Source: Zingiber officinale
Taxonomy: Eukaryota > Streptophyta > Magnoliopsida > Zingiberales > Zingiberaceae
NCBI RefSeq assembly: GCF_018446385.1
Contig: NC_055987.1
Span: 33,739,202-33,803,201, forward strand
Direction of reading: 5' to 3'
Length of the DNA stretch: 64,000 bases
Numbering within the stretch: the stretch's first letter is position 1; each line of letters begins with the position of its first letter. The notes under the pieces were generated by a model. The model had not been told where the DNA came from. It did not search any database and was given only the letters and a program-made list of their open reading frames with translations. A program made the position numbers and the translations under genes. Shown here one piece after another: positions 12,401-24,528 of this stretch.

Positions 12401-15400
12401 ATTTGACTAAAATCTTTTGTTTTCCTTTCTCTCACTTTAGCTATTCTATAAATATCTCTTTCCCCTTCTTTTGTATCTAATTTTTGATATAATCATTCAA
12501 AAGTTTCATTTTTTATTTTACTCACTACTTTCTTAACTTCTTTCTTGGCTATTGTATATTTTTTTAAGTTTTCCTCGTTCTTACAAATATATAATTCCTT
12601 ATAAACTATTCGTTTTTCCTTCACTTTCTCTTGTACTTTCTCATTCCACCACCAAAATTCCTTACTTAGTGGTGCATGTCCCTTTGACTTATCGAGTACA
12701 TTCTTCGCTACTATTTTCACTTCGATACCATCTTATCCCATGTTGTATTAGAGTCATCGTATATTTCACCTAATGTTTGTACTTCTACCTTCTCCTTAAA
12801 TATATTTTGCTTCCCATCCTTTAACTTCCACCACTTAATTCTAGGAATCGTATATATTTTCTTTCTATTGATACTATGTTTGAGACGTATATCCAACACT
12901 ACTAACCTATGTTGGGATGACTTTGCAATCTTTACAAATCTTTCTATCCTTCTTCCTAGCCATAAGAAAATCAATTTGCAATTTATTATTCCCACTTTTG
13001 AATGTGACTAAGTGTTCTTCTCTTTTCTTAAAAAACGTATTAGCTAATATAAGGTCATATGCTATCGCAAAATCTAATATAATTTTCCCTTCCTCATTTC
13101 TCGTTCCAAACCTATAACTCCTATGTACCCTCTCATATTCCTCATTTTTCACTTCGACATGCCCATTTAGATCACCTCCTATTAAAATCATTTCATTTAG
13201 TGGAATATTTTGTAATATTTCATCTAAATCATCCTAAAACTTTGATTTGGTAGCTTTATCTAATCCTACTTGTGGTGTATATACGCTAATTATGTTAATA
13301 GTTTCTTTCGCCACTATTATCTTAAGGGCTATAATTCTATCCCCTTTTTTAACTACTCCTACAACTTCATCCTTTAACAAACTATCTACAATGATACCCA
13401 CTCCATTTCTTATTTTACTCTTTCTAGTGTACCATAACTTAAAACCCGAGTTCTCTATCATCTTTGCCTTCTCGCCTACCTATTTTGTCTCTTGTACACA
13501 CAAAATACTAATTCTTCTTCTAATCATCATGTCTACTATCTCCATTGATTTACCAGTGAGTTCCTATGTTCCATGTTCCATGTTCCAAATCTTAGATTAT
13601 TAGTTTTCCTATCATATTTGTTCTTATTTAACCTATGGTGTGAGAACTCTTGCCTATTTAACACTACACTCAAGTTCTCATGAAGATGTATCAGTCCTTG
13701 CTGAGACGTTACAGTAGGACCCTGTAACGTGAATTCTTGTATATTTAGCACTACACCCGAGTTCTGGAGATATAGCGATCCTTGCCGAGACGTTACAGTC
13801 GGATCCTGTAACACGTTCCTTCAAGGGAAGGACCTAGCATTAGCACAATAGTTTAATGGATCCATTCATTGAATATTTGTCATAGTTTTAACGTTGGCTG
13901 ACAACCTAACGCAACCCTCCTTCTTTATCTGGGTTTGGGACCAGCCATGGCTGGTTGTCATTGGCGGAGTTGCAAGCATCTTTTATCATCTAACATTTAA
14001 TTTTTCTAATAATATTTTTATTTTTTAGTAATAATTCCACACATCTAACTTATCATTTTCTTCACTGCTACATTAACTTCTGGTAAATATTTGCTAACCG
14101 TTCAATGCTCACTTTCTATCTCATAAAGTATTGTCAATTTCAGTAGTTTCATGAAGTTTTATATCTGCATAATAGAAACACAATAATGCAAGATTCCAAA
14201 AATTCCTTTCAAAATATTTAACTACTCTTGCATAGACTTCCTATCTATCAATTATTAACTATTCCTTCACTTGTTTTCAATACTAAACCTACATATATTC
14301 AATATTAGTTCTACATAATCTAAAAACTATATTATTTTAAAAAAATTCTCTCCACATTGAAGATTCGTGTTTATTTTATTTGCAATCACATTAATTATCA
14401 CATTAATATGGTTTGCATAGCAGTGTTGAAGAGAAATATATTTTGCAAAACTAGGCATGCTTTATTGTGTGGTGAATTCTACTAATGAAATCTTGACTGA
14501 TATTTGTTAATCAAGATGTTTTTTTAATATGTTTTTGCAATTAGTTTCTCTAAATTTAAATTTAATTAATATCTCAACGGTGCAGTTTGATTTTTAAAAG
14601 TAAACAACATAAATGGAAGGATCTTAAAGAGTAAAACTCATGTGAACTTTGAACCTCAGTCCTACTAAAAAGTTCATTAGTAGTAATGTAAAATAAATAA
14701 ATAAATAAGTAAGAGCTTCACAACAGCACTAAACTATCATGCATGTCCTTGTTTTCCAATTCACACAAGTAACAAATCAGTATCGAAGAAATTACCTATT
14801 AGGACGATAGGTTACTCCGGATGCTGTTTGGTATACTCGGTGACCCATCACTAAACTTGAAAAATCAGGCCAACCACTACCATCATTGTTAAACCCAGGA
14901 AAAAATGCATCGGCTTCAACAGAAACATAATAATCAAGTGCATCCCAGATTAACCTGTGTGCTTGGTTCCTCAAATCCATAGGTAAAGGATCTGGCTCTG
15001 TATCAGTCTCTGCAACCCAACCATACCAACCCTCCTTTTCATGCTGATAAAAGGGCCTTGCGGGAGGTGGAGGGAGAGGTCGTGGCCAGGGCCCAACCTT
15101 TTTCCACTCCTCAATAAGTTGTTTCTCACTCTTCACAAGAGGAAGCTGAGGAATATTTGAAGGGAGAGGATATTCAGGACCAATCAAGTTTGACAACTCT
15201 TTCTTACTACACAAGAAAGTACGATCTACTAAGTTCATATACATAGCTCGTAAAGGAACTAAAATCCTCTGCCCTCCAAATATCTCAGAACCAGCCAAGT
15301 AGATTATAGTATTTGCAGGATAACCCATTGCACGAAGAATAAGTCCAACCTGCAGAAAAGCAACCTAAAATTTAAATGAAGAAATATAAAAGAAATCATC

Positions 15401-18400
15401 ACTCACAAGTAGACAGAATATATAGAAATTAAACAAAACAACATCTACATATAGTAGAGTTATTCATAGTTCAAAGTAAAACTTAAAGCATCTTCATTGA
15501 AACCAACCGAGAGTAAGAAAATCAATATAAGATATTAGTAGGGGAAATTTTTATTTTTTTATTAAGTGCCCTAAACATACAACTGACTAATAGATAGTAC
15601 TTTTTTTTTACCTCAGTAAAGGAAATATCCAAAATTGTGTCACTTGGAATAAAGTCTAGGTAATAGCAATTCATGATAGTCCAAATAAAACCACCACACG
15701 AAATGAAATAAATCAAATGCACTAGGAAGGTTTATTGTGCTGGTCCAAATCTGTGGCATACAAAGTTATATCATTCAAAGTGAGAAAGTGTACCATCTTA
15801 TTGCAAATGGAGGATAACAATGCCCATCGAGAATGACAGGTCCACAAGAGAGACCAAGCTAAAGATGCGCAATTTGTGCATGTATTTACATTGTTGCAAA
15901 GGTAATTACGCTAACCCCAAGCGCCCCTCACGGCTCGTCTCCAAATTATGTGAAGGGAGGTAAATCACGGAATCGGCTTATAACCGACCGCCAAGTGACT
16001 AAGGGTGGCAAGAGTTTTTCCTATGCATGTATTTACATGGTGGCAAAAGACGAGTACGCTCGCCCCCAGCGCCCCCGCCAACCCGTCCCAAGGCCAACAT
16101 GGAGGAGGTAAATCACGGACGGCTACTAGCCTTTGAAATAGTGACTAGCACATAAAGGAGGCATTTATCTCGGCTTTGCCGAAATTCAAACCCCATACCT
16201 CATTGTGGCAACACCTCATGTGTTAGCCACTAGACCGTCCCGTGGGGACATGTATTTACATGTGTGCATGCATGTGAGAGATAGAGAGAGGAAACAACTT
16301 GTTGTTATTGTACTTTCTGAGAGAACCTCTTACATTCTCTAGCTATTGCACTTTGAAATATTCTTAGAAAAAAAAATCTTTAAGGCAATTGAGTGGGAAA
16401 TTTAAATTTCATAAGTGAGCAGAAATGCAACCAATATGTGAATAACAAAATATTAAATCTTCTTTTGGAAGCTGGAAGACCTTGGTCAGCCATGATTTAT
16501 TAATGTAGAAACATTAGACTCTTGAACTTTGACATAAAGGCAATGAAACTTAAGTAGGCATGCTAAAGATGACCTTGAACTTTTTGTAGGGAGGTAGAGA
16601 ACCATAAAGTACTTCTCAAAACACTTTCAAAATGAGATATATTTCGGTTTTCTAACCCTTTCAAAATGAGATACACTTCAAATGATTGAGTACGGTTACC
16701 TCTTTGGGCATGAGAGGACATGAACCATTTCGTTTTTGAGCAAATGAATCAGCAACAAGATCATTAACAATCACTCCTTGATTTATCAACTGCTTCCTAG
16801 TATACTGGATAAGTTCAGTATGAACATCCTGGCCAAAGAGTGTTAAAACGCAGCATGTTAAATAACCGAGAAATTAGGTAAATGGTGAATGATATTTGAA
16901 AACAGAAAAACAAAATTTTACTATATCACTATTCCAAACCTGGAAAAGTTCAGCGCAGCCATGGAATGCTAGAACATCCCTCATAAGTCCTGGGTGATAA
17001 GATAGATAAGGACTGCCAGTTGCTCGTAACCTGCAGTTGAATTCAATTTCATATCAACTGTATTTAAATGCACTCAAATACTAACAGCTGGCATTTCAAA
17101 CTGTAAAATGTTCAGCAAAAGACAAATCCACTTCAAAAGTTTTGATGAAGAATAGACATTATCTCATAAGCTCAAACATATTGAAGTTCAGTAGATTCTC
17201 ATGAACATCAACAAAATTTTATTAAGAATAAATGTTCAACTATTTAATGCACGTCAGGATTTTGCTAAAGTGATACCTCTCTACTATCCTGTTACCAAGT
17301 GCCTGAATTTCTGAGCGTAATTGAAGAGCATGGAAAGCAACTCTGCATCTAAGTCTCTGATATTCATCCATGCTTGAGGGAAGGATTGCCTACAGAAAGG
17401 AGAATGGACAAGAGGTGAAAATATTCAGGATTTCACATCAACACCAAAATATTGGACTAAAAAGGCAATATCAGTTTCATAGATGACTTAGCTATATACC
17501 TATAAAGTTGCATTAGTTGCAAGATATAAGAAGTCTTTTCATCAGAGTAATATGCTACAACTAATAACAGTCTGTGATGATCTATGAGAAGCATTCAAAG
17601 ATTGGAATGGTTGCAAAATCTTCTCAATGAACACTTTAAGACTTCAAAGAAATTACTGTGCATGTGATGTCTTAAGCAACTGTCGCTATTCACTAGAGCA
17701 CAGGCACTATTCACTAGATCTAACATAACTTTCATATGCTAGTTCTCAGAGAAGACATTGCTCCTATTTAAGAGACTATATCCAAAGGGCATTTCAAATT
17801 TATTTCTACTTATATATATATATATATATATATAGGTCAAAAGAAAATGTTTTAAGTTTAATAGCTTAAATGGACCGTTGTATCATACCTGAAGGCATCC
17901 TCCATCAGAAATTAATATCCTAATAACCTTAGATTTTTTAAATTTAGGCAACACATCTCTGATATAAAAGTTTGGGGAAGCTGAGGGTTTGGGTGATACT
18001 GAAGGAAATTTTGCCTTTTTCCTAGCCTCCTTCAAGTCTGCTGGCAAACTTTTCACAATGACAACATCCTCTGAAAGTGCTGATATGAACTGCTCTTCAT
18101 CGTAAAGATAAGAAAAACTCTTAAATCTTGGACTGGTATGCAAAAACTGATGATCAGAAGAAGAATGTAAAGCATTAACAATAAGTGTAAACAAAAGCAT
18201 CTCAGGTAGACCTGATGCCTTTCGATCGGACACTTTGTTGGATCTCTGGAAGGACAAGTGTTGCATTTAAGAGCTTTGCAATAGCAGCAAGGTCACAGAT
18301 CTGCAAAAATAATATTTTATGAGTAATGCTAATTGTAAAATACTGGCAAGCTCGATTTGTCAACAAGAAACCAAAACAGCGATGAAGTTAGACTGAATAT

Positions 18401-19446
18401 ATGCCCACACAATAATGGAAATATAAAAGTCTCGAAGATTACTAAGCAATGTTCCATGAAAAAGAAATACATCTAATTTTGGAAGCGTGTAGACTTTAGG
18501 GGAAAGTCTGACATACCGAAGATCTTATCTTCTCGAATCCACCAAAGATCTTTGCATATATGAAACCACTCTGCTGATTTGGAACTGCAATATAGTAACA
18601 ACTTGAAAAGGGAGAAAATTAACCAAAAAAAAAGACTAGTGAAGTAAAAAAGAACCCAAAAACTTTGGATTTAAATAAACTCATCCTAGCAAGTTTAGAA
18701 GGTAGAAGTTTTTCAGTCATACAAGTACCTTATTCCTGTTCAGAGATGCACAAATACAGCTAGAAGAATGGACGTCAATGAATCTTCTTAGCAATAAAAT
18801 AGTTACCCCAAGATATATCAATTAAAATTGATGTTTTCCTAACTATTACACTGATGCTTGCTTTGCCTATTTTACCAGCATTATAAAACACACACAAAAA
18901 CATCTACAAACCTACTGTTTCTGACTTGTGCCTATCAATTAAGTGAAATACTGATCATCCAATGACAATTTGATATAAAGACACATGAGAAATATGTTGT
19001 TATCAAATGAAAACCAAAAGAACATGAATACCATGGGGGTATGAACTTCTCGGCTTGGCATATGAATGCAAGACCTCCAAAGAGGCCACGGGACCCCATA
19101 ACCTTCGAGGCCGAGGTTTCTGTAAGAATAACAGTACAATTAAATTACTGTAATTGAAAACGCATTGGCAGATCTTAAGGTGGAGAATGAGTTTAAAATT
19201 TGGCTACCCAAGAAAAGTCCTCAATTTACATCATTATTAGAAACAACAGCATAAGAAAAGCATGCAGATAAGTACAGATATACAATGACATACATGTCCC
19301 AATGGATATGGATAGTCATCTTGTAACTTGTACTGTCTAAATCCCCCCACCGTGTAATTTGCAACAAAGAGATGCACAAGCAAAGAAAATACAGAAAATG
19401 TGATCCCCACTAGTGCAGCTAACTTGATCTTGCTCTTGTGTAACAT
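9458..19446 (-). CDS. O-fucosyltransferase family protein, 659 aa, 10 coding exons
   Basis: Exons in coding order: 19446-19294, 19119-19032, 18584-18517, 18300-18212, 18132-17889, 17389-17277, 17030-16940, 16828-16700, 15349-14796, 9908-9458. All have GT-AG borders and compatible phases, giving 660 codons with the stop. The product looks like a type II Golgi membrane enzyme: short basic N-terminus, one membrane anchor at about residues 8-30, then the plant O-fucosyltransferase (GDP-fucose, DUF246-type) domain. Motifs seen include [19 protein letters not shown] (about 84-103), [12 protein letters not shown] (about 228-239), [15 protein letters not shown], and near the C-terminus [18 protein letters not shown]. 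The last exon adds [20 protein letters not shown], a Pro/Cys segment (PFPECFCR), ECPEWM and a very acidic tail. The acceptor sugar-chain or protein is unknown. The last intron (9909-14795) carries a LINE, and intron 5 to 6 sizes are ordinary. Family assignment is strong; the individual member is not identified. Confidence 0.93.
10733..13971 (-). mobile_element. RTE-type LINE, near full length, decayed
   Basis: It is bounded by a 15-bp target duplication with one mismatch: gcaagcatgttttat at 10718-10732 and gcaagcatcttttat at 13972-13986. On the minus strand it starts with a conserved 5' region (ccagccatggctggtccc), continues with an apurinic endonuclease domain (about 13461-12907; [19 protein letters not shown]) and a reverse transcriptase domain (about 11977-11345; [31 protein letters not shown], and [10 protein letters not shown] at the position of the usual F-x-DD box). 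The 3' end is the CAACAA-type simple repeat (10733-10752) typical of plant RTE elements. The reading frame is interrupted in several places (separate open stretches at 13814, 13461, 13191, 12995, 12720, 11977 and 11662), and the second Asp of the catalytic DD reads Asn, so it is dead. It lies in the host gene's last intron in the same orientation. Confidence 0.9.
13650..13815 (-). repeat. Tandem duplication in the LINE 5' region
   Basis: Two successive units share cctgtaacgtgaattcttg-type and gagacgttacagt motifs (about 13660-13735 and 13736-13812), so the predicted N-terminal peptide repeats a theme ending in [11 protein letters not shown] and [11 protein letters not shown]. Such duplicated leaders fit the 5' part of the RTE element. 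Confidence 0.6.
15892..16024 (-). mobile_element. 5'-truncated SINE (family 2), left of a SINE pair
   Basis: This 133-bp segment shares gggaggtaaatcacgga and acgctcgcccccagcgcccc-like blocks with the longer copy at 16040-16248 but lacks the tRNA-like head. It is flanked by gcatgtatttacat at 15878-15891 and again at 16025-16038. A 5'-truncated copy is normal for LINE-driven retroposition. Confidence 0.7.
16040..16248 (-). mobile_element. tRNA-derived SINE (family 2), complete copy
   Basis: On the minus strand it starts with ccccacgggacggtctag and shows A-box-like tctagtggctaacac and B-box-like ggtttgaatttc, then a GC-rich body. It is bounded by catgtatttacatg at 16026-16039 and 16249-16262 (14-bp target duplication). 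It sits in an intron of the O-fucosyltransferase gene, between exons at 16700 and 15349. Confidence 0.8.
17810..17836. repeat. (TA)n microsatellite
   Basis: About 12 consecutive TA units in an intron. Other AT microsatellites of similar size lie near 22470, 34420-34445, 35683, 42086 and 60463. Confidence 0.9.
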
Positions 19447-19447
19447 C

Positions 19448-19468
19448 TTAAATCATGGCTTGCATCAT
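19448..19468 (-). promoter_or_regulatory. Short upstream ORF before the O-fucosyltransferase start
   Basis: If the acceptor at about 19470 is used, the spliced leader carries ATGATGCAAGCCATGATTTAA, with the long sequence kept in parts here: two adjacent ATGs, six sense codons in all, then TAA. One base separates its stop from the main ATG at 19446. Such a minimal upstream frame could lower initiation at the main start. This depends on the inferred splice site. Confidence 0.4.
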
Positions 19469-19585
19469 ACTGTCAAATGACAACATATTGTCAGAACAAG
19501 CGCCAAGGATGATTGAATAGAAGTACTAAATATTTGATGAAAATAGCAAACATAACACAATAACTCTACGCTTATCAAATAAATG

Positions 19586-21183
19586 TGTTACAATCCTACA
19601 TGGAATAAGTCTCCATGAGATCGGGATAAGGTCAATGAGATAGGCATGGAACAATCCTTCAAGGGATTACTCTTGGGAGAATAAATCAAATGGCAAGTCA
19701 TTGAATGAAGAGTCTATAAAAAGGAGAATCCTCGCACATTATTATGACATCAGAGTAATAATGCAATTCTCTTGCCCTCCTGTGCCTTTCTCTCTCTAGA
19801 ATGCTTTATTTCTCTCCGACATTGTTCCACCATCTCACCATTGTCCACCATCTCTGTGATGCTTTATTTCTCTCTGACGTTCCAATATCTCACCATTGTC
19901 TTCCCTTCACTCTTGGTTCAACAGGTCCAGCTTGTAGAAGAGCACTCGGAGAGACACAATCTCATAAGTTATTCCTTCTTGGAGCTCCTCTCAATGGTGC
20001 AAATGATAGACTGGGGGACCATTGCGAGCTTTGAAGAGATCCATGTTGATTTTCACCAATTCATTAGAAACCATTCAAGCAACTCTCAAGATGATAAAAG
20101 ATGGTAGGACACCTAGCCGTAATCCCCATACAACTGAAGCAATTGGAGAGACAAGATCTCATAAGTTATCCCTTCTTGGAGCTCTTCTCTATGGTGCAAA
20201 CGATGCAGAGGATTACCTTTGAAGAGATCCATGTTGATTTTTGCCAATTCATTAGCAATCTACTTAAATGCATCAAGCAAGTGTTGCAGGACGTTGTCGC
20301 CCATAGTCAGCTATGATACAAATTTGTTATAGTTATGTGCGAGAGATCGAGTTCATGATGAGACATATTCAGGTCTAGCTTGGAGTTGGTAGCAAGACCC
20401 TCTTTTTACCTCTAAGAGACACCATTTACAGGGGAAAAGCAATTTAACCAAGAGAAAAGGGAAGAGTCAAGAATAGGCAATGGTACAATAGTGGAGCAAT
20501 GTCGGAGAGAACAACAGCATCAGAGAGAGATAGAGCCCAACACATGAGATGGGAAGAAACTTTATTACTACTTTGATGCCATTATAGTGTGCAATTGCAA
20601 CTCTTTTATGAACTCCTAATTTGACAGAGGATTACCTTTGAAGAGATCCATGTTGATTTTTGCCAATTCGTTAGTAATCTACTTAAATGCATCAAGCAAG
20701 TGTTGTAGGACGTTGTCGCCCATAGTCAGCTATGATACAAATTTGTTATAGGTATGTGCGAGAGATTGAGTTCATGATGAGACATATTCAGGTCTAGCTT
20801 GGAGTTGGTAGCAAGACCCTCTTTTTACCTCTAAGAGTCATCATTTACAGGGGAAAAGCAATTTAACCAAGAGAAAAGGGAAGAGCCAAGAATAGGCAAT
20901 GGTACAATAGTGGAGCAATGTCGGAGAGAACAACAGCATCAGAGAGAGATAGAGCCCAACACATGAGATGGGAAGAAACTTTATTACTACTTTGATGCCA
21001 TTATAGTGTGCAATTGCTCTTCTTTTATGAACTCCTAATTTGACCTACTCTAATGACTTAATTTGTTTATTAACATCTGGTTTGATTTATACCTTGAAGA
21101 TTGATCCCTTAAGGCTTGCTTCACATCTATCTTATTAAGTCTATCTATATTCCATGGAGACTTATTCCATGTGAGATCGTAAC
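19586..21183. mobile_element. 1.6-kb repeat-ended insertion in the 5'UTR intron
   Basis: The left end tgttacaatcctacatgg matches the inverted right end (ccatgtgagatcgtaac) over about 33 bp including the shared core acatggaataagtctccatg. The direct duplication aaatg flanks it (19581-19585 and 21184-21188). The interior has three copies of a gagacacaatctcataag-like segment (about 19955, 20148 and a weaker one) and a 419-bp tandem duplication. No coding capacity is seen. It is a non-autonomous element of unknown class. Confidence 0.6.
20206..21043. repeat. 419-bp tandem duplication, two units
   Basis: Unit 1 (20206-20624) and unit 2 (20625-21043) align base for base at an offset of 419, with about ten differences noticed by eye (about 97-98% identity). 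The duplication is more recent than the element that holds it. It contains no gene. Confidence 0.88.
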
Positions 21184-21798
21184 AAATGGCAGTGACAAAA
21201 TACCTTCCCCAAACCTATGAATATTAGATTATTAAAATGTAGTAGATAAAAAGATTGCGAACTTAGAAAACAAATCAAAGGTTACTCAAGCAATCACAAA
21301 GAAACACGAAAAGTTCAGGAAGTTCAATGCATTGATGAGCCTCAGGCTAACTCTAAATAAACACTAAACTCACTTCCCGTGGTAACCATCATACAATGTG
21401 AGATCTACATGGACGGAAGCTTCAACAAACAGAAGAAGCAATAGTGATTTCAGCACAGTGAGGTGTTAAATTCTTCCTTTCTAAAGCATAGTTTAATGCG
21501 TTGATGAGCCTCAGGTTAACTCTAAATTAGCACTAAACTCGCTTCCCATGATCGCCATCATACAATGTGAGATCTACACGAACCAGAAACTTCACCGAAC
21601 AGAAAAATCCATAGTGCTTTCCGCACAGCGTGGCGTTAAGATTCTTCCTTTCATAAAGCATAGTGCGTCCAGATTCTTTATTCTCAACCGATCCGTCTAA
21701 GTTCTAATACTGACACACGAAAACGGCGGGCGAAACAAGGGAAAGGAAAAAAAAACCAAAAAAAATGACTGGAAACTAGAAAGCAGTCAAAAGATAAC

Positions 21799-21960
21799 CT
21801 CGGTGAAGCCTTTATTGTCTCCCAGGAGCTGAGATCTCCGAACAGAACCGGAATCGGCGTCGCCACCGTCCGGGAACAAGAATTGAATCGTCACCGCAGA
21901 ATTTGCTCCGATCTCCGTCAAATACCGAAGCGGACAGCGGAGAACCCTAGTCTAGTGAGT
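21799..21960 (-). other. Probable noncoding first exon of the O-fucosyltransferase gene
   Basis: A GC-richer patch 2.3 kb upstream of the start codon has a good donor (ccgag then gttatc at 21798) in the minus sense. A matching acceptor (ttgacag) lies at 19470. The transcription start is a guess, near the edge of the GC-rich patch (about 21960-22020). An open frame crossing the donor (21684-21866) is not a gene. Confidence 0.5.
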
Positions 21961-22029
21961 AGTGACGCCGGGAAGATGATGGAGTGAGAAGATCAAACAC
22001 GAAGGGGAAGAGAAATCGTCAATGGAGTG

Positions 22030-22690
22030 CTTTTCTTAATTAGGGAATTTTCAAATCACCCTCGACTTTTTCAAGATTTTCTAAAACACACTGATCATCA
22101 AAATACTCCGGATCAAACTATCTATTTTACCTTTTAAAATCATCACAAAATATAAATATTTCAACAATAAAATAAATTTTTTAAAGGGTTTTTACTGTTA
22201 ATTAATTTTAAAGAACGTTCAAATATTCAATAGATATTAGAGCCCACTGTTCATAATCAACTTTCTTTATTAGTACTTTAGTCTTTATTTGAGATTTATT
22301 TCTCCCACCCCTTAACACTTTTTCTCCCTGGTCCCACCTTAAAATTTACTCTTATATTCTTTTATCAGTTTTATTTTTTTATCCGATAGCATTAAAAAAA
22401 AAGTAAAAAACAAAAGATTATTTTTTATCAGTTTTATTTTTTAAATATTTTTTATTATATATTTGTATTTATATATATATATATATATGTGAAATTAATA
22501 AAAATAATATAAAATTTAAAATTAAATCAAAATAAAAACAAAATTGATTAAATCTAAAATAAAAAAATTATATATATAAAAATTTGATGAAAAAACTCAT
22601 AAATAAAATTGTTTAAAAAGTTAAATTAAAAAAAGTATAAAGGACATTTGAAAGGTGGGGTACAGTCAAATAGGGAGAGAAGCAATTAGT
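22030..22690. repeat. AT-rich intergenic DNA with a dispersed repeat
   Basis: The stretch 22345-22575 (ttttatcagttttatttttt repeated, then an AT microsatellite and gaaattaataaaaataatat) has a direct counterpart at about 35540-35775. No gene is seen. It is probably part of an unclassified element, a second copy of which lies beyond the Copia fossil. Confidence 0.5.
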
Positions 22691-22985
22691 GTCGGATCCT
22701 CTGTCCCTAATTTTTTCTATCCCCGTGTCCCACTCGTTACCATCAATCCACTACCAACGGCCTCCAGCCCACGCCCCAATCATAACTATATCCTAGGGGG
22801 AAGGTGAACCCAAGGGGTTGTCACCCGCACGATCGACGTTAGAATCTGGCCGAATCTAAACAGGGACTCAGATCGATGGCAAAGGAAAATTTGTTCGGAT
22901 TCGGTCGAATTTCGACGCCGATCATTCTGGTAGTGACCCCCTGCGTTCACCTTCCCCCAATGGCGTAGCTAGGATTTTCACTCAG
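22690..22985. repeat. Repeat with inverted counterpart at 34735-34900
   Basis: The blocks ccaatcataactatatccta and gcgtagctaggat here match, in opposite orientation, taggatatagtttttgattgg and tatagctacgcccctgcc near 34760-34810. The two arms enclose the Copia fossil. The left arm is itself interrupted by a hairpin MITE (22796-22958). Confidence 0.55.
22796..22958. mobile_element. Small hairpin MITE, 163 bp
   Basis: The ends are inverted repeats: gggggaaggtgaacccaagg...gtcac on the left and gtgaccccctgcgttcacc...ccccc on the right. It interrupts a sequence whose uninterrupted inverted counterpart (ccttcccctaggatat) is present near 34785, which supports its being an insertion. Confidence 0.55.
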
Positions 22986-23405
22986 GAGGGGCAAAGTGAT
23001 GGAGTCGACGAACGATGACGGTAATGCTGGTAGCAAACAACGGTGTCGGCTAAGCGAAAGAAATTCAGTAAGTAAATTTCACCTCAATTAAAAGGAGTTT
23101 TTTTTATGGAGCGTCGGTGAAGCGACAACTTTAATTAGCCAAATAAAGACAACGACCATGCAACAAATAACAGTGACGATGGTAGCAATCGGTGTCCGGC
23201 GATAGCGACTTGGGCTATAATGGCAGCGACATGTCGCAAAAAAATTTGTGGGTAAAATTACAGTTAAAAAAAATATGAAAGAAATTATAGGAAGAAAAAA
23301 AATGAAAAGAGGAAAATAAAAGTTCGGGATTAGAAGAGGAAGAAGAAAAACACAAAGAAAAAAAAAATTGACTTGGGAAAAGAGGAAAATAGATTAGGTT
23401 GAAAG

Positions 23406-23615
23406 TATTGACGATAGAATTCACACATATTATTAATGATAGCATATGGTATATATATAAATACCATTACAAGTGAAAATAGGAAAATATATAAACTAAG
23501 AAAATAATAAGTATTTTCTAATAACTAGGAAACAAATAACTATTTTTTAATAATAATTATTCCCTAATAACTAGGAAATAAATAACTATTTACTTATAAT
23601 AATTATTTTCTAATA
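23406..23615 (-). repeat. 3' LTR of the Copia fossil
   Basis: It matches 34377-34630 through acgatagaattcacacat, an AT microsatellite and repeated ataactaggaaataaataa blocks. It is shorter mainly because it has fewer of the internal short repeats. A purine-rich tract lies just upstream in the minus sense (about 23616-23630). Confidence 0.9.
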
Positions 23616-23839
23616 TGTCCTCTCAAGATGGTGTCCCAGAAATGACATTAATCTTGCTGCAAATAGCAAACAATCGAGGTCGAGAAAGCGACTTTGTAAG
23701 TGCATTAGCCAATTGATCCTCAGCAAAAATATCAATAATTTGTAGTTCGGAGGCTTGCACCAGATCATGAACAAAGTGATAGTCAATAGCCAAAATGTTT
23801 CATCCGAGAGTGAAAAATAGGATTAGCTGAAAGATACGT

Positions 23840-24528
23840 GACACCCAAATTATCAATAAAAAACACAGCAGACGTGGTAACCGGAAGAAGCAGATCTGTC
23901 AAAAATGACTTAATCCATTGGATCTCAGTTGCTATAGAGGCAATGTCACGATATTTGGCCTCAATCGAAGAGCATGCAACCGTGCACTGTTTGGTAGATT
24001 TTCAGGAAACCAAATTAGCACCTAGAAAAATAATAAATGCACCCGTAGAACACCGATCATCTGGATCTCCTACCCAGTCTGCATCGGAGAAACCATGAAG
24101 AGTAAAAGGTGTATCCGCACGAAGACGAATCTACCAAGATCCCTAGTATCATTGAGATACCGAAGTAGACGCTTCACAGCACCCCAATGCGTCTCTAAAG
24201 GAGCATGCATAAACTATGAAAGCTTGTTGACCACAAAGGAAATATCAGGACGAGTCATACGAAGATGTTGTAATCCTCCAACCACTTGTCAGAACTTAGT
24301 CGTATCAAAAGATGAAGACTCATCATGCAAAGTAAGACGAGAGCTAACAACAATAGGAGTGAAGACCAGCTTGGAATCAAGCATGTTGTGTTTGGAGAGA
24401 AGATTAGTGACATACTTTTGCTAAGACAAGAGAAGACCATTTGAAGTTGGACGAACTTCAATACTACAGAAGAGGGAAAGAGCCCAAAGATCCTTAATCG
24501 CAAATTTTGCATGAAGTTTACATACTAT
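23840..24528 (-). pseudogene. Copia fossil: RNase H region
   Basis: Minus-strand coding remnants include HGFSDADWVGDPDD and RCSTGAFIIFLGANLVS, characteristic of Ty1/Copia RNase H. It is the downstream end of the same element's pol, separated from the reverse transcriptase part by the CACTA insertion. Confidence 0.85.

Noticed and set aside
21684-21866. 60-codon frame starting MATPIPVLFGD
   Set aside because: It crosses the probable donor of the noncoding first exon and has no known domain.
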